Below the pieces are notes generated by a model. It had not been told where the DNA came from. It was given only the letters and a program-made list of their open reading frames with translations, and made no database searches. A DNA stretch of 64,000 bases from positions 1 to 64,000 of the forward strand of contig NZ_MLHN01000001.1 in assembly GCF_001999285.1 (NCBI RefSeq). Direction: 5' to 3'. Below are positions 9,675-19,716 of this stretch, in pieces. The stretch comes from Rodentibacter genomosp. 1 (GTDB lineage: Bacteria > Pseudomonadota > Gammaproteobacteria > Enterobacterales > Pasteurellaceae). Each line of letters begins with the position of its first letter. The stretch's first letter is position 1. Position numbers and translations under genes: made by a program.

Positions 9675-10379
9675 ATGGATATTCAACATAATTTAAAAGG
9701 CATTCAGCAAGCGATTCATCGTCTATGTGAGCAAGTTCATAGGTCTTCAAGTGCGGTAACATTACTGGCTGTTTCCAAAACTAAACCTGTTTCAGATATT
9801 CTCGAGGCTTATCAGGCGGGACAAATCGCTTTCGGGGAAAATTATGTACAAGAAGGTGTGGAAAAAATTCAATATTTTGATGCGCAGGGAATTAAGCTAG
9901 AGTGGCATTTTATTGGCCCATTGCAATCAAATAAGAGTCGATTAGTTGCTGAACATTTTGATTGGATGCAAACCCTTGATCGGGTGAAAATTGCGGAACG
10001 ATTAAATGAGCAACGCCCTGTAAATAAAGCACCACTAAACGTGTTGATTCAAATTAATATCAGCGATGAAGAAAGTAAATCCGGTATTCAGCCCGAAGCG
10101 ATGTTGGATCTTGCAAAACACATTGAAAATCTACCGCACTTACGTTTACGTGGGTTAATGGCGATTCCTGCACCAACAGTCGATATGACTGAACAAGAAA
10201 ATACCTTCAAAAAAATGGTCGATTTATTTGAACAGCTCAAGCAAGCATTGCCGACACAAGAAATTGACACGCTTTCAATGGGAATGAGCAATGATATGGC
10301 AAGTGCAATTAAATATGGGTCAACAATGGTGCGTATCGGCACAGCAATTTTTGGTGAAAGGGATTATTCAGAGAAGTAG
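9675..10379 (+). CDS. yggS: PLP-homeostasis protein, YggS/PROSC family
   Basis: Pyridoxal-phosphate-binding protein of the YggS/PLPBP family, which buffers PLP and affects amino-acid metabolism without a known catalytic reaction. About 234 aa, a single TIM-barrel domain. The PLP lysine lies in LLAVSKTKP (near residue 36), followed by FGENYVQE and WHFIGPLQSNK, and near the end LSMGMSNDMASAIKYGSTMVRIGTAIFG, all family hallmarks. I choose the ATG at 9675, preceded by AAGGAG, over an upstream TTG at 9657. It is divergent from the thr operon and stands alone, with a hairpin terminator after it. Confidence 0.95.
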   Translation: MDIQHNLKGIQQAIHRLCEQVHRSSSAVTLLAVSKTKPVSDILEAYQAGQIAFGENYVQEGVEKIQYFDAQGIKLEWHFIGPLQSNKSRLVAEHFDWMQTLDRVKIAERLNEQRPVNKAPLNVLIQINISDEESKSGIQPEAMLDLAKHIENLPHLRLRGLMAIPAPTVDMTEQENTFKKMVDLFEQLKQALPTQEIDTLSMGMSNDMASAIKYGSTMVRIGTAIFGERDYSEK

Positions 10380-10412
10380 AAACCTAAGTGGTTGATAAAA
10401 ATTACTCAAAAA

Positions 10413-10438
10413 AATAACCGCACTTTTGTGCGGTTATT
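10413..10438. terminator. Bidirectional terminator between yggS and argG
   Basis: AATAACCGCAC and GTGCGGTTATT form an 11-bp stem with a TTTT loop between two convergent genes. It contains one uptake-signal core. Confidence 0.8.
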
Positions 10439-10453
10439 CAGATCCATTGAAGA

Positions 10454-11797
<1,344 letters not shown>

Positions 11798-11811
11798 TTA
11801 ACTTAACGTTA

Positions 11812-11852
11812 TTTTGAATATTTAATCATTTTTAGTGAATAAAAACTCGCAA
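11812..11852 (-). promoter_or_regulatory. Tandem ArgR (ARG) box-like operators upstream of argG
   Basis: Two imperfect palindromes lie 27-60 bp upstream of argG: TGAATATTTAATCA (11815-11828) and TGAATAAAAACTCG (11836-11849). Their centres are 21 bp apart, which is exactly the spacing of paired 18-bp ARG boxes with a 3-bp gap in enterobacteria. The first has one mismatch to the core TGAATNNNNATTCA and the second has two. This is an inference from pattern only. Confidence 0.55.
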
Positions 11853-11928
11853 GAATATAACCGCACTTTCATCATTTGTCTAGTGATTTTCACGGTTAAC
11901 CAATAACTTTACGGTAACTTTTACCCAT

Positions 11929-11960
11929 AAAAATCCCTGCCTTCTTTTAGCAGGGTTTTT
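11929..11960 (-). terminator. purC terminator
   Basis: On the minus strand CCCTGC and GCAGGG with flanking A and T pairs form a stem with a 9-base loop and a trailing T run, directly after the purC stop. Confidence 0.8.
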
Positions 11961-11964
11961 AGTA

Positions 11965-12831
11965 TTATTGGATCAAAAGATTTAAGGCTTCTTGATATTT
12001 AGCCACGGTTTTTTCAATCACATCAGTTGGCACTTTTGGTGCCGGTGCTTGCTTGTTCCAACCGCTACTTTCTAGCCAGTCACGCACAAATTGCTTGTCA
12101 AAAGAAGGCGGATTTATCCCCTCTTTATAAGTTTCAACAGACCAAAAACGGCTAGAATCCGGCGTTAATACCTCATCCATTAGGGTTAGTGTACCATTTT
12201 CATCTAAACCAAATTCAAACTTCGTATCGCAAATAATGATACCCTTAGTGAGTGCATATTCTGCTGCGGCGGTGTAAAGCGCGATCGCTTTTTCTTTTAC
12301 TTGTGATGCTAAGTCTGCACCAATTAATTTTTCACATTCTTCATAGCTAATATTAATATCGTGGCTTCCCACTTCCTCTTTGCTTGAAGGGGTAAAAATA
12401 GGTTCAGGCAATTTACTGGCTTCCACCAAACCTTCCGCTAATTTCAAACCGCAAATTGTTCCGGTTTGTTGATAATCTTTTAACCCGCTTCCGGTTAAAT
12501 AGCCACGCACAATAGATTCAATTTTAATCGGATTCAAACGTTTGCAAACTACCGCACGATCTTTAACTAAATCCGCTTCCTCTTTTGGTAGCACATCGTA
12601 AACAGAGTCACCGGTAAAATGATTTGGCATAATATGTGCCAATTTGTTAAACCAAAAATTAGAAATTTGCGTTAGAATCTCGCCTTTTCTTGGAATGGGA
12701 TCGTCTAAAATCACATCGAATGCCGAGAGACGATCTGTGGCGACCATCAACATTCGCTTATCATCAATTTCATAAAGATCACGCACTTTGCCTGAGTAGA
12801 TTTTTTTCAGACTTAGATTTTGTTGTGTCAT
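11965..12831 (-). CDS. purC: SAICAR synthetase
   Basis: Phosphoribosylaminoimidazole-succinocarboxamide synthase, an ATP-dependent step of purine synthesis. 288 aa, the longer class. N-terminal KKIYSGKVRDLYEI is the nucleotide-binding start, VVCKRLNPIKIESIVRGYLTGSG lies near 92-114, and DTKFEFGLDENGTLTLMDEVLTPDSSRFW near 202-230 is the substrate-side signature. It stands as a single gene with its own terminator and a PurR operator in its promoter. Confidence 0.97.
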   Translation of the reverse strand: MTQQNLSLKKIYSGKVRDLYEIDDKRMLMVATDRLSAFDVILDDPIPRKGEILTQISNFWFNKLAHIMPNHFTGDSVYDVLPKEEADLVKDRAVVCKRLNPIKIESIVRGYLTGSGLKDYQQTGTICGLKLAEGLVEASKLPEPIFTPSSKEEVGSHDINISYEECEKLIGADLASQVKEKAIALYTAAAEYALTKGIIICDTKFEFGLDENGTLTLMDEVLTPDSSRFWSVETYKEGINPPSFDKQFVRDWLESSGWNKQAPAPKVPTDVIEKTVAKYQEALNLLIQ

Positions 12832-12889
12832 GGTTTACACCTTTTTTATTTGCGGTAAAAAAATCGGCGCATATTGTACCGCACTTTTT

Positions 12890-12905
12890 AAGCAAACGTT
12901 TGCTA
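12890..12905. promoter_or_regulatory. PurR operator in the purC promoter
   Basis: AAGCAAACGTTTGCTA is a near-perfect palindrome and matches the enterobacterial PUR box (ACGCAAACGTTTGCGT) in its 12-base core. It covers the presumed -35 of purC: on the minus strand a -10-like TACAAT sits at 12873-12878. It should mediate repression by PurR with a purine corepressor. The divergent prfC starts 106 bp to the right. Confidence 0.88.
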
Positions 12906-13010
12906 TTTTTGAAAAAATAATCAAATTCGTTGAATTTTTCCAATTTAATTTGAGCAAAATGCCAAAATCAGCGAGAATAGCGGACATTTTTTAACGAACA
13001 AGAGAAGATC

Positions 13011-14591
13011 ATGACTTATCCTCAAGAAGTGAATAAACGCAGAACCTTTGCGATTATTTCCCACCCTGATGCAGGTAAAACCACTATTACCGAAAAAGTG
13101 CTTTTATACGGTAACGCCATCCAGACCGCCGGTTCGGTTAAAGGCAAAGGATCAGCGGCACATGCCAAATCCGACTGGATGGAAATGGAAAAACAACGTG
13201 GTATTTCCATTACCACCTCTGTGATGCAATTTCCTTATAATGATTGTTTGGTCAATCTGCTTGACACCCCAGGACACGAGGATTTCTCGGAAGATACCTA
13301 CCGCACTTTAACCGCGGTGGACAGTTGCCTAATGGTGATTGATTCCGCAAAAGGGGTTGAGGAACGGACGATTAAATTAATGGAAGTCACCCGTTTGCGT
13401 GATACGCCCATTATCACCTTTATGAACAAACTTGACCGTGATATTCGTGACCCAATGGAATTGCTAGACGAAGTGGAAAATGTCCTGCACATTCGTTGTG
13501 CACCAATCACTTGGCCGATCGGCTGCGGTAAATTGTTCAAAGGCGTTTATCATCTTAGCAAAGACGAAACTTATTTATACCAATCAGGGCAAGGTTCAAC
13601 CATTCAAGAAGTACGTATTGTAAAAGGATTGAATAACCCTGAATTAGATGAGGCGGTGGGCGATGATTTAGCCCAACAATTACGTGATGAATTGGAATTG
13701 GTGCAAGGGGCGAGTAATGAATTTGAGTATGATGCCTTTATCAAAGGTGAATTAACCCCTGTATTTTTTGGCACCGCACTGGGTAATTTCGGTGTGGATC
13801 ATTTCCTGGACGGTTTAACCGAATGGGCGCCAAAACCACAGGCTCGCCAAGCAGATACCCGCACAGTGGAAAGCTCTGAAGAAAAATTTAGCGGTTTCGT
13901 GTTCAAAATCCAAGCGAATATGGATCCAAAACACCGAGATCGTGTCGCCTTTATGCGTGTGGTTTCCGGTAAATATGAAAAAGGCATGAAGCTTAAGCAT
14001 GTGCGTATTGGTAAAGATGTGGTAATTTCTGATGCCTTAACCTTTATGGCGGGGGATCGTTCACATGCTGAAGAAGCCTATGCCGGCGATATTATCGGCT
14101 TGCATAATCACGGCACAATCCAAATTGGCGATACTTTCACTCAAGGCGAAAATTTAAAATTCACAGGCATTCCAAATTTCGCCCCTGAATTATTCCGTCG
14201 CATTCGTTTGAAAGATCCCCTCAAACAAAAGCAGTTGTTAAAAGGTTTAGTTCAACTTTCCGAAGAAGGGGCGGTACAAGTTTTTCGTCCGTTAATCAAT
14301 AACGATTTGATCGTAGGTGCTGTGGGGGTGTTACAGTTTGATGTGGTGGTTTCCCGCTTGAAAACCGAATACAACGTAGAAGCCATTTACGAAAATGTAA
14401 ACGTAGCAACCGCCCGCTGGGTTGAATGTAACGATGGGAAAAAACTTGAAGAATTTAAACGTAAGAACGAGCAAAATTTAGCCCTAGACGGTGGGGATAA
14501 CCTGACTTATATTGCCCCAACCATGGTGAATTTGAATTTAGCGCAGGAGCGTTATCCTGACGTGGAATTCTTTAAAACTCGAGAACATTAG
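13011..14591 (+). CDS. prfC: Peptide chain release factor 3
   Basis: GTPase that removes RF1/RF2 from the ribosome after termination. 526 aa. G-domain motifs: HPDAGKTT (P-loop, about residues 18-25), [16 protein letters not shown] near 86-101, and NKLDRD near 141-146. Family regions such as [12 protein letters not shown] follow. It is preceded by a weak SD (AGAGAAG) and followed by an inverted-repeat terminator. It is a single-gene transcription unit. Confidence 0.97.
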   Translation: MTYPQEVNKRRTFAIISHPDAGKTTITEKVLLYGNAIQTAGSVKGKGSAAHAKSDWMEMEKQRGISITTSVMQFPYNDCLVNLLDTPGHEDFSEDTYRTLTAVDSCLMVIDSAKGVEERTIKLMEVTRLRDTPIITFMNKLDRDIRDPMELLDEVENVLHIRCAPITWPIGCGKLFKGVYHLSKDETYLYQSGQGSTIQEVRIVKGLNNPELDEAVGDDLAQQLRDELELVQGASNEFEYDAFIKGELTPVFFGTALGNFGVDHFLDGLTEWAPKPQARQADTRTVESSEEKFSGFVFKIQANMDPKHRDRVAFMRVVSGKYEKGMKLKHVRIGKDVVISDALTFMAGDRSHAEEAYAGDIIGLHNHGTIQIGDTFTQGENLKFTGIPNFAPELFRRIRLKDPLKQKQLLKGLVQLSEEGAVQVFRPLINNDLIVGAVGVLQFDVVVSRLKTEYNVEAIYENVNVATARWVECNDGKKLEEFKRKNEQNLALDGGDNLTYIAPTMVNLNLAQERYPDVEFFKTREH

Positions 14592-14595
14592 TGTG

Positions 14596-14624
14596 AAAAG
14601 AGCGGTCAATTTGACCGCTCTTTT
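14596..14624. terminator. Bidirectional terminator after prfC
   Basis: AAAAGAGCGGTCAA and TTGACCGCTCTTTT form a 14-bp stem with a single-base loop. It resembles the uptake-signal terminators but has GAGCGGT instead of GTGCGGT, so it is probably a decayed uptake-signal pair. It also ends the small gene on the opposite strand. Confidence 0.85.
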
Positions 14625-14627
14625 TTA

Positions 14628-14861
14628 TTACATCTTGTCTTTTTTCATACCGTCCTTTTCCATACTGCTGGATTTCATTTTCATCTCATCCTTCATCATC
14701 TTGTCATCTTTCATCATACTTTCGGATTCCATTTGCACGGATTTTTCACAACCTATTTTGTCTTTTGAACACTCGGTTTGCATTGATGAGGCATAAACGC
14801 TTGTTGCCCCAAATAACATGGTTATACTGATGATGGCATTTTTAAATGTGCTATTTTTCAT
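14628..14861 (-). CDS. Small exported Met/Lys/Asp-rich protein
   Basis: 77 aa. A Sec signal peptide is visible (residues 1-25: KNSTFKNAI, then a hydrophobic core, ending VYASS). The mature part of about 52 residues is extremely polar: 11 Met, many Lys, Asp, Glu and Ser, no obvious fold, and one Cys pair (CSKDKIGC). I do not recognise a named family; it resembles the small Met/Lys/Asp-rich 'pentapeptide MXKDX' type. It is divergent from an ECF sigma factor gene (110 bp gap), so it may belong to that regulon. A role in scavenging oxidants or binding metal in the periplasm is an inference from Met/Cys content and context only. Confidence 0.75.
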   Translation of the reverse strand: MKNSTFKNAIISITMLFGATSVYASSMQTECSKDKIGCEKSVQMESESMMKDDKMMKDEMKMKSSSMEKDGMKKDKM

Positions 14862-14970
14862 TTTTAGTTTCCTTCTATAAGTGATACATTATTTTTATGA
14901 ATAAACATCATTCATTGCTATTAGACGAAGAAAGGTTTCGTTTCTTACAATATTTTTTAAAGGGAGCACA

Positions 14971-15522
14971 ATGGTTAATCACATTTCCGAAAAGGAATTA
15001 ACAGTTATTCGGCAGCAGATGCTGAAATTTGCCGAATTGCAATTACACAACCATGAACTTGCAGAAGATCTTGTGCAAGAATCCTTTTTAAGCGCATTTA
15101 AACATATCGATCGTTTTAAGCGTGAGGCAGCATTTAAAACTTGGATATTTGCGATTTTAAAAAATAAAATTATTGATTATTTTCGTCAGAAGGGACGATT
15201 TGTTTTAGAAAGTGAAATGATAGAAGAGGACGATTCGCCAAATACATTTTTTGATGAAGCGGGTCATTGGAATCTAGCTTTCACACCGAGTAATTTACAG
15301 GAATATGAAGAAAAGGTTTATGCCGAAGAATTCTGGTTGATTTTTGAAACTTGCCTAACTTGCCTGCCGTCTCAGCAAGCCCGAATTTTTATGATGCGTG
15401 AATTTTTAGAACTATCATCAGATGAGATTTGCGAAGAAACTCAGTTAAGTACCTCTAATTTACATACCACACTTTATCGTGCACGCTTACAGCTGCAACA
15501 TTGTCTTTCTCAAAAATTATAA
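14971..15522 (+). CDS. ECF-family RNA polymerase sigma factor
   Basis: 183 aa, with region 2 at about residues 20-85 (ELAEDLVQESFLSAFKHIDRF and the -10-recognition FKTWIFAILKNKIIDYFR) and region 4 at about 125-178 (LPSQQARIFMMREFLELSS with the HTH CEETQLSTSNLHTTLYRAR). No region 1 or 3, which is the ECF pattern. It is preceded by AAAGGGAG. The next gene, 9 bases later, is a ZAS-type anti-sigma. In H. influenzae a comparable sigma/anti-sigma pair is tied to an oxidative-stress regulon with methionine sulfoxide reductase, from memory; no msr gene is in this window next to it. Confidence 0.93.
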   Translation: MVNHISEKELTVIRQQMLKFAELQLHNHELAEDLVQESFLSAFKHIDRFKREAAFKTWIFAILKNKIIDYFRQKGRFVLESEMIEEDDSPNTFFDEAGHWNLAFTPSNLQEYEEKVYAEEFWLIFETCLTCLPSQQARIFMMREFLELSSDEICEETQLSTSNLHTTLYRARLQLQHCLSQKL

Positions 15523-15531
15523 GGAGCCTCT

Positions 15532-15726
15532 ATGCGTTGTCGTCAAGCGACAAGAATCATTTCAGATTCTCATGAACGTTCGTTAACTTTACAAGAAAAA
15601 GTCGGCTTACGTCTTCATTTAGTGACCTGCCCTCATTGCCGTAATTTTAAGCAAAATTGTGGTGAACTAAGTCAATTAATGAAGGCATTCGCAAAAAGTT
15701 CAAAAAATAAAAAAGCGGAAGTTTGA
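15532..15726 (+). CDS. Zinc-finger (zf-HC2/ZAS) anti-sigma factor
   Basis: 64 aa, no membrane segment. The motif HLVTCPHC (residues 30-37) is H-x3-C-x2-C, the zinc-binding core of ZAS anti-sigma factors; an upstream Cys3 could be the fourth ligand. It should bind the ECF sigma encoded immediately upstream and release it on thiol oxidation or metal change. That mechanism is known for the family (RsrA, ChrR) and inferred here. Its last codons lie inside the terminator hairpin at 15715-15735. Confidence 0.88.
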   Translation: MRCRQATRIISDSHERSLTLQEKVGLRLHLVTCPHCRNFKQNCGELSQLMKAFAKSSKNKKAEV

Positions 15727-15735
15727 AGCTTCCGC
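15715..15735. terminator. Terminator shared by anti-sigma gene and ytfJ
   Basis: GCGGAAG and CTTCCGC form a 7-bp perfect stem around TTTGAAG. On the minus strand it is followed by TTTTTTATTTTTTG, so it is a good terminator for ytfJ. Its left arm lies inside the 3' end of the anti-sigma coding sequence. Confidence 0.75.
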
Positions 15736-15742
15736 GTGAACG

Positions 15743-16300
15743 TTACTTCGTTAATTCGGTGACTAAAGAAATCACGGTTTGAATATCGGTATGAGATAAC
15801 TTGCCTTCTTTCACAAATTTCACTTTACCTTTTTTATCCAACACAATAATCGCACTGTCTTTAGCATTCAAATTCCAAGCGTTTTTTACGGTACTTTTAT
15901 CATCGAGTACCACTTGGCTATGTGGATTTTCTATTTTTCCCTTTTCCGCACTACTTTTCACAAACATACCGGTGCCAACGATGGCGTCATCAGCATTGAT
16001 AATTGTCGTTGTTTGATAGTTGGCTGGCGAAAAATGGGCTGCTTTGATGGCATCTATCATCGCTTGATTTTTTTCTTTTGCAGCACTTCTTCCTGCGAGA
16101 TGATGAACCACCCGTACTTTTCCCGTTAATGAGGAAGATGCCCAAATTTGGAACTTAGTTTCTTTTCCGGAAAGTATGATTTCACCATATTCTGCAACTT
16201 TTGCTACCGGTAATGATTGCTCAAGTTGTATATTGTGTGCAAATGCAAAACGGCTTAGCATCACTGAACCTAATACAAAAATTAACATTTGTTTCTTCAT
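15743..16300 (-). CDS. ytfJ: YtfJ-family periplasmic protein
   Basis: About 185 aa with a Sec signal peptide ending FAFA|HN. The mature protein shows GKVRVVHHLAGRSAAKEKNQAMIDAI and DDAIVGTGMFVKSSAEKGK, typical of YtfJ, whose fold is thioredoxin-like but whose function is unknown. Start chosen at 16300, preceded by AAAGGAAAAC, rather than 16321. It is convergent with the sigma/anti-sigma operon, so its link to that stress unit is only positional. Confidence 0.85.
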   Translation of the reverse strand: MKKQMLIFVLGSVMLSRFAFAHNIQLEQSLPVAKVAEYGEIILSGKETKFQIWASSSLTGKVRVVHHLAGRSAAKEKNQAMIDAIKAAHFSPANYQTTTIINADDAIVGTGMFVKSSAEKGKIENPHSQVVLDDKSTVKNAWNLNAKDSAIIVLDKKGKVKFVKEGKLSHTDIQTVISLVTELTK

Positions 16301-16406
16301 TTGTTTTCCTTTAAAAATCATTTAAAAACAACCGCACTTTTGGCGAATTTTGCATTTTTTGCTATACTCGCGCACCTATTATAATTGAAGAAAGAAGGAA
16401 AACCCA

Positions 16407-16733
16407 ATGGAACAAATGCCGGCTTGCCCCAAGTGCCATAGTGAATATGTCTATCATGATTCTGTCAATTTTGTTTGTCCGGACTGCAGCTATGAATGGA
16501 ATGGCACTGAGCCCGTTGAAACAGATGATGATCAACTTATTGTGAAAGACAGTAATGGCAACTTACTTGTAGATGGTGATGATGTACTTTTAATTAAAGA
16601 TCTAAAATTGAAAGGTTCGTCTGAAGTTTTGAAAAAAGGCACAAAATTCAAAAATATCCGCTTAGCTAAAGGCGATCATAATGTCGATTGTGGCAAGATT
16701 ATGTTGAAATCCGAGTTTTTGAAAAAAGCATAA
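16407..16733 (+). CDS. yjdM: Zinc ribbon protein YjdM (PhnA family)
   Basis: 108 aa. N-terminal zinc ribbon CPKC ... CPDC (residues 7-10 and 24-27) followed by the PhnA domain with [24 protein letters not shown] and [12 protein letters not shown]. The family was once linked to phosphonate use because of the gene position in E. coli; its function is not established. Single gene with its own terminator. A TGCTATACT extended -10 lies about 37 bp upstream. Confidence 0.93.
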   Translation: MEQMPACPKCHSEYVYHDSVNFVCPDCSYEWNGTEPVETDDDQLIVKDSNGNLLVDGDDVLLIKDLKLKGSSEVLKKGTKFKNIRLAKGDHNVDCGKIMLKSEFLKKA

Positions 16734-16737
16734 TGAT

Positions 16738-16781
16738 AAAAAGTGCGGTTAAAAAACAATAATTTTTATGACCGCACTTTT
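16738..16781. terminator. Bidirectional terminator between yjdM and eda
   Basis: AAAAAGTGCGGT and ACCGCACTTTT face each other across a loop of about 20 bases. It is another inverted uptake-signal pair between two convergent genes. Confidence 0.8.
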
Positions 16782-16797
16782 CCTTTGATATCTCATT

Positions 16798-17436
16798 TTA
16801 TCTTGTCAAATCAATCACTTCTTTGACTAAACGTCCAATCTCGCCCCAGTTTTTTTCCTGAATCAGTTTTTTCTCCACAAACCAAGAACCACCACAAGCC
16901 ACCACATTAGGAATAGCAAGATAATCTTTAATATTATGTAATCCAATACCGCCGGTCGGCATAATTTGTAATTGTCCATAAGGTCCAAGTAAGGCTTTGA
17001 TCATTTTAATACCGCCCGAAGCTTCTGCCGGAAAAAACTTCACTGCAGAAATTCCCAATTCTAGCGCAGCCTCAATTGACATCGGATTATTCACCCCCGG
17101 TGTAATTAGGAAATCGAGGTCTTGACATAATTTCACAATTTTTGGGTTAAAACCCGGTGTAACGACAAAATCCGCCCCACTATTTTTGGCTAAAACCACT
17201 TGATCCGCCGTTAAAATCGTTCCTGCAGCAATTAAAAAATCCGGTTTATTCGCACGTAATAAACGAATTGCCTCTTCCGCTGCATCAGAACGGAATGTAA
17301 TTTCCGCCACCGGTAAACCATTTTTAGCTAAGGTATCGGCTAAGGGTAAAATATCCTCCGCATTATCTAATGCGATCACCGGCACCACTTTAAACTGACG
17401 GAGTTTTTCAATGATTTGATTGGTTGTGTATGACAT
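16798..17436 (-). CDS. eda: KDPG / KHG aldolase
   Basis: Splits 2-keto-3-deoxy-6-phosphogluconate to pyruvate and glyceraldehyde 3-phosphate. 212 aa TIM barrel. Visible motifs: EITFRSDAAEEAIRLL (catalytic Glu near residue 44), AAGTILTADQ, TPGFNP, and the Schiff-base lysine in SAVKFFPAE near residue 132. It is the last gene of the leftward glucuronate operon and catalyses its last step. It starts 9 bp after uxaC. Confidence 0.96.
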   Translation of the reverse strand: MSYTTNQIIEKLRQFKVVPVIALDNAEDILPLADTLAKNGLPVAEITFRSDAAEEAIRLLRANKPDFLIAAGTILTADQVVLAKNSGADFVVTPGFNPKIVKLCQDLDFLITPGVNNPMSIEAALELGISAVKFFPAEASGGIKMIKALLGPYGQLQIMPTGGIGLHNIKDYLAIPNVVACGGSWFVEKKLIQEKNWGEIGRLVKEVIDLTR

Positions 17437-17445
17437 AGCTTTTCC

Positions 17446-18849
17446 CTATTTAAAATAATGTTTAGCATTGTTAAAGCAGATATTTTCAATCATTTTGCTT
17501 AACAGAGGCATATCATTTGGTGCTTCACCGTTCTCGACCCATTTCCCAATCATTTCACATAGAATACGTCGGAAATACTCGTGACGGGTATAGGATAAGA
17601 AACTCCGAGAATCCGTTAACATTCCAACGAATTGGCTTAATAAGCCTAATTGTGAGAGCTGTTGTAACTGACGTTCCATCCCATCTTTTTGATCATTGAA
17701 CCACCAACCTGAACCAAATTGGATTTTTCCTGCAATGCCATCGGTTTGAAAATTACCAATCATGCTGGCAATCATTTCGTTATCACGTGGATTTAAACAA
17801 TATAAAATAGTTTTAGGTAACTGATTTTGGCGATCCATTGCATCCAATAAACGGGAAAGCGGCTCTGCATAAGTGCGGTCACCAATAGAATCAAATCCGC
17901 TATCTGCACCAAGTAAAGAAAACATTCTGCTGTTATTATTACGGATTGCGCCAATATGCATTTGCATTACCCACTGACGTTTACAATATTCAGCGGCTAA
18001 CCATACTAAAATAGCAGTACTAAACTGGGCAATTTCTTCTTCTAAGAGCGGTTGATTTTGCAAGCGTTTTTGAAGAATAGCGTTAAGGACGGATTCATCA
18101 GGAATAGGGGCAAAGCGTACAATTTCCATACCATGATCCGCTGATTTACAGCCATGCACATCAAAATGTTCAAGACGTTTTAACAATGCTTTTTGTAAAT
18201 CTGCAAAGGTACGAATTTCCACATCTGAAACCTCGCTTAATTGAGCGATATAGTCGTTAAATTGTGGCAACTCAATTTTGAACACTTTATCCGGTCGCCA
18301 GCTTGGTACCATATCAATATCAAAACTTTCATCGTTTTTAACCGCTTGATGATATTCTAACGAATCAATGGGATCATCTGTTGTACCGGCCAGTTTTACA
18401 TTCATTTGTTGCATGATACCACGTGCGGAAAATTCCGGTTGCTGTAACATTTCGTTACATTGATACCAAATTTTATCTGCATTTTGCGGATTGAATAAAG
18501 TATTAGTTATACCAAAGGGGCGGCGTAATTCTAAATGCGTCCAATGGTAAATAGGATTACCAATACAAAGTGGAACGGTTTTTGCCCAAGCCAAATATTT
18601 TTGATAATTATCTGCTTTTCCTGTAATCAATTCTTCAGGGACACCGGCGGTACGCAATGCCCGCCATTTATAATGATCCCCCTCTAACCAAATTTCAGCT
18701 AAGTCTTTAAATTGGCGATTCTCAGCGACTTCTTTTGGGTTTAGATGACAGTGATAATCAAAAATAGGCTGATGTTTGGCATAGTCATGATAGAGTGTTT
18801 TTGCTGTATTCGTTGAAAGCAAAAAATCTTCGTCCATAAATTGTTTCAT
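17446..18849 (-). CDS. uxaC: Glucuronate (uronate) isomerase
   Basis: Isomerises D-glucuronate to D-fructuronate. 467 aa, an amidohydrolase-like fold. [18 protein letters not shown] near residues 30-47 holds the metal-binding His pair, [16 protein letters not shown] lies near 295-310, and the C-terminal [18 protein letters not shown] is conserved. AGGAG is six bases before the ATG. It lies between the SDR gene and eda in one operon. Confidence 0.97.
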   Translation of the reverse strand: MKQFMDEDFLLSTNTAKTLYHDYAKHQPIFDYHCHLNPKEVAENRQFKDLAEIWLEGDHYKWRALRTAGVPEELITGKADNYQKYLAWAKTVPLCIGNPIYHWTHLELRRPFGITNTLFNPQNADKIWYQCNEMLQQPEFSARGIMQQMNVKLAGTTDDPIDSLEYHQAVKNDESFDIDMVPSWRPDKVFKIELPQFNDYIAQLSEVSDVEIRTFADLQKALLKRLEHFDVHGCKSADHGMEIVRFAPIPDESVLNAILQKRLQNQPLLEEEIAQFSTAILVWLAAEYCKRQWVMQMHIGAIRNNNSRMFSLLGADSGFDSIGDRTYAEPLSRLLDAMDRQNQLPKTILYCLNPRDNEMIASMIGNFQTDGIAGKIQFGSGWWFNDQKDGMERQLQQLSQLGLLSQFVGMLTDSRSFLSYTRHEYFRRILCEMIGKWVENGEAPNDMPLLSKMIENICFNNAKHYFK

Positions 18850-18858
18850 TTGGTTCTC

Positions 18859-19704
18859 CTATACACCACTATAAGCCGAGAACCCACCGTCAACAGGGAC
18901 AACAACACCATTCACAAAGCTGGAATAATTGTCATCAATCAAGAATAATAAGGCACCGAGCAATTCTTCCGGTTCGCCAAAACGTTCCATTGGGGTATTC
19001 GTCAGAATTTTATTTGCACGTGCGGTAGGTTTTCCTTCTGCGTCAAATAATAAAGCACGATTTTGATTGCTGATTAAAAAGCCCGGTGCGATAGCATTAC
19101 AACGAATGCCGACTTTTGAAAAATATACCGCAAGCCATTGAGTGAAATTACTAATTGCCGCTTTGGCGCCTGAATATGCAGGGATTTTTGTGAGCGGTGT
19201 AAAGGCATTCATACTGGAAATATTGATAATATTTGCGCCTTTTTTACCCAGCATATCTTTGGCAAAAACTTGAGTTGGCAATAAGGTTCCCAAATAATTG
19301 AGATTAAAAACAAACTCAATACCGGATTTATCCAAATCAAAGAAAGTTTTTGTGCTTTCATTTAAATGAAACTGATGAAATTCATTATCTGTTGTCGCTT
19401 TTGGATTATTGCCGCCTGCACCGTTAATTAAAATGTCACAAGTACCAAAATCAGCCACAATTTGATTCCGTACTTCTTTAATACTTTCAAATTCCAATAC
19501 GTTTGTTTTATAGGCTTTGGCATTGCCTCCCGCTTGGTTAATTTCTTGTGCGACTTTATCAGCAGCTTCAAAATTAATATCAAGTAGGGCAATGCTCGCT
19601 TTAGTGTAAGCCAGTTGCTTTGCTAGAAAGGCACACAATATGCCTCCGGCACCGGTGATAACAATAACTTTATTTTCCAGATGATGGTTAGCTGCAATAT
19701 TCAT
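18859..19704 (-). CDS. SDR-family oxidoreductase, probable fructuronate reductase
   Basis: 281 aa short-chain dehydrogenase. Rossmann motif VITGAGGILCAF (residues 15-26, TGxxxGIG variant), NGAGG near 92-96, catalytic Ser in ISSMNAF and the Tyr-x3-Lys in YSGAKAA near 175-181. Context fixes the likely reaction: uxaC, uxuA, kdgK and eda are all present, and the only missing step is reduction of fructuronate to mannonate, normally done by UxuB of the mannitol dehydrogenase family. SDR enzymes of the B. subtilis YjmF/UxuB kind do this job. The substrate is therefore inferred from pathway logic. Confidence 0.85.
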   Translation of the reverse strand: MNIAANHHLENKVIVITGAGGILCAFLAKQLAYTKASIALLDINFEAADKVAQEINQAGGNAKAYKTNVLEFESIKEVRNQIVADFGTCDILINGAGGNNPKATTDNEFHQFHLNESTKTFFDLDKSGIEFVFNLNYLGTLLPTQVFAKDMLGKKGANIINISSMNAFTPLTKIPAYSGAKAAISNFTQWLAVYFSKVGIRCNAIAPGFLISNQNRALLFDAEGKPTARANKILTNTPMERFGEPEELLGALLFLIDDNYSSFVNGVVVPVDGGFSAYSGV

Positions 19705-19716
19705 ATTAATACTCCG

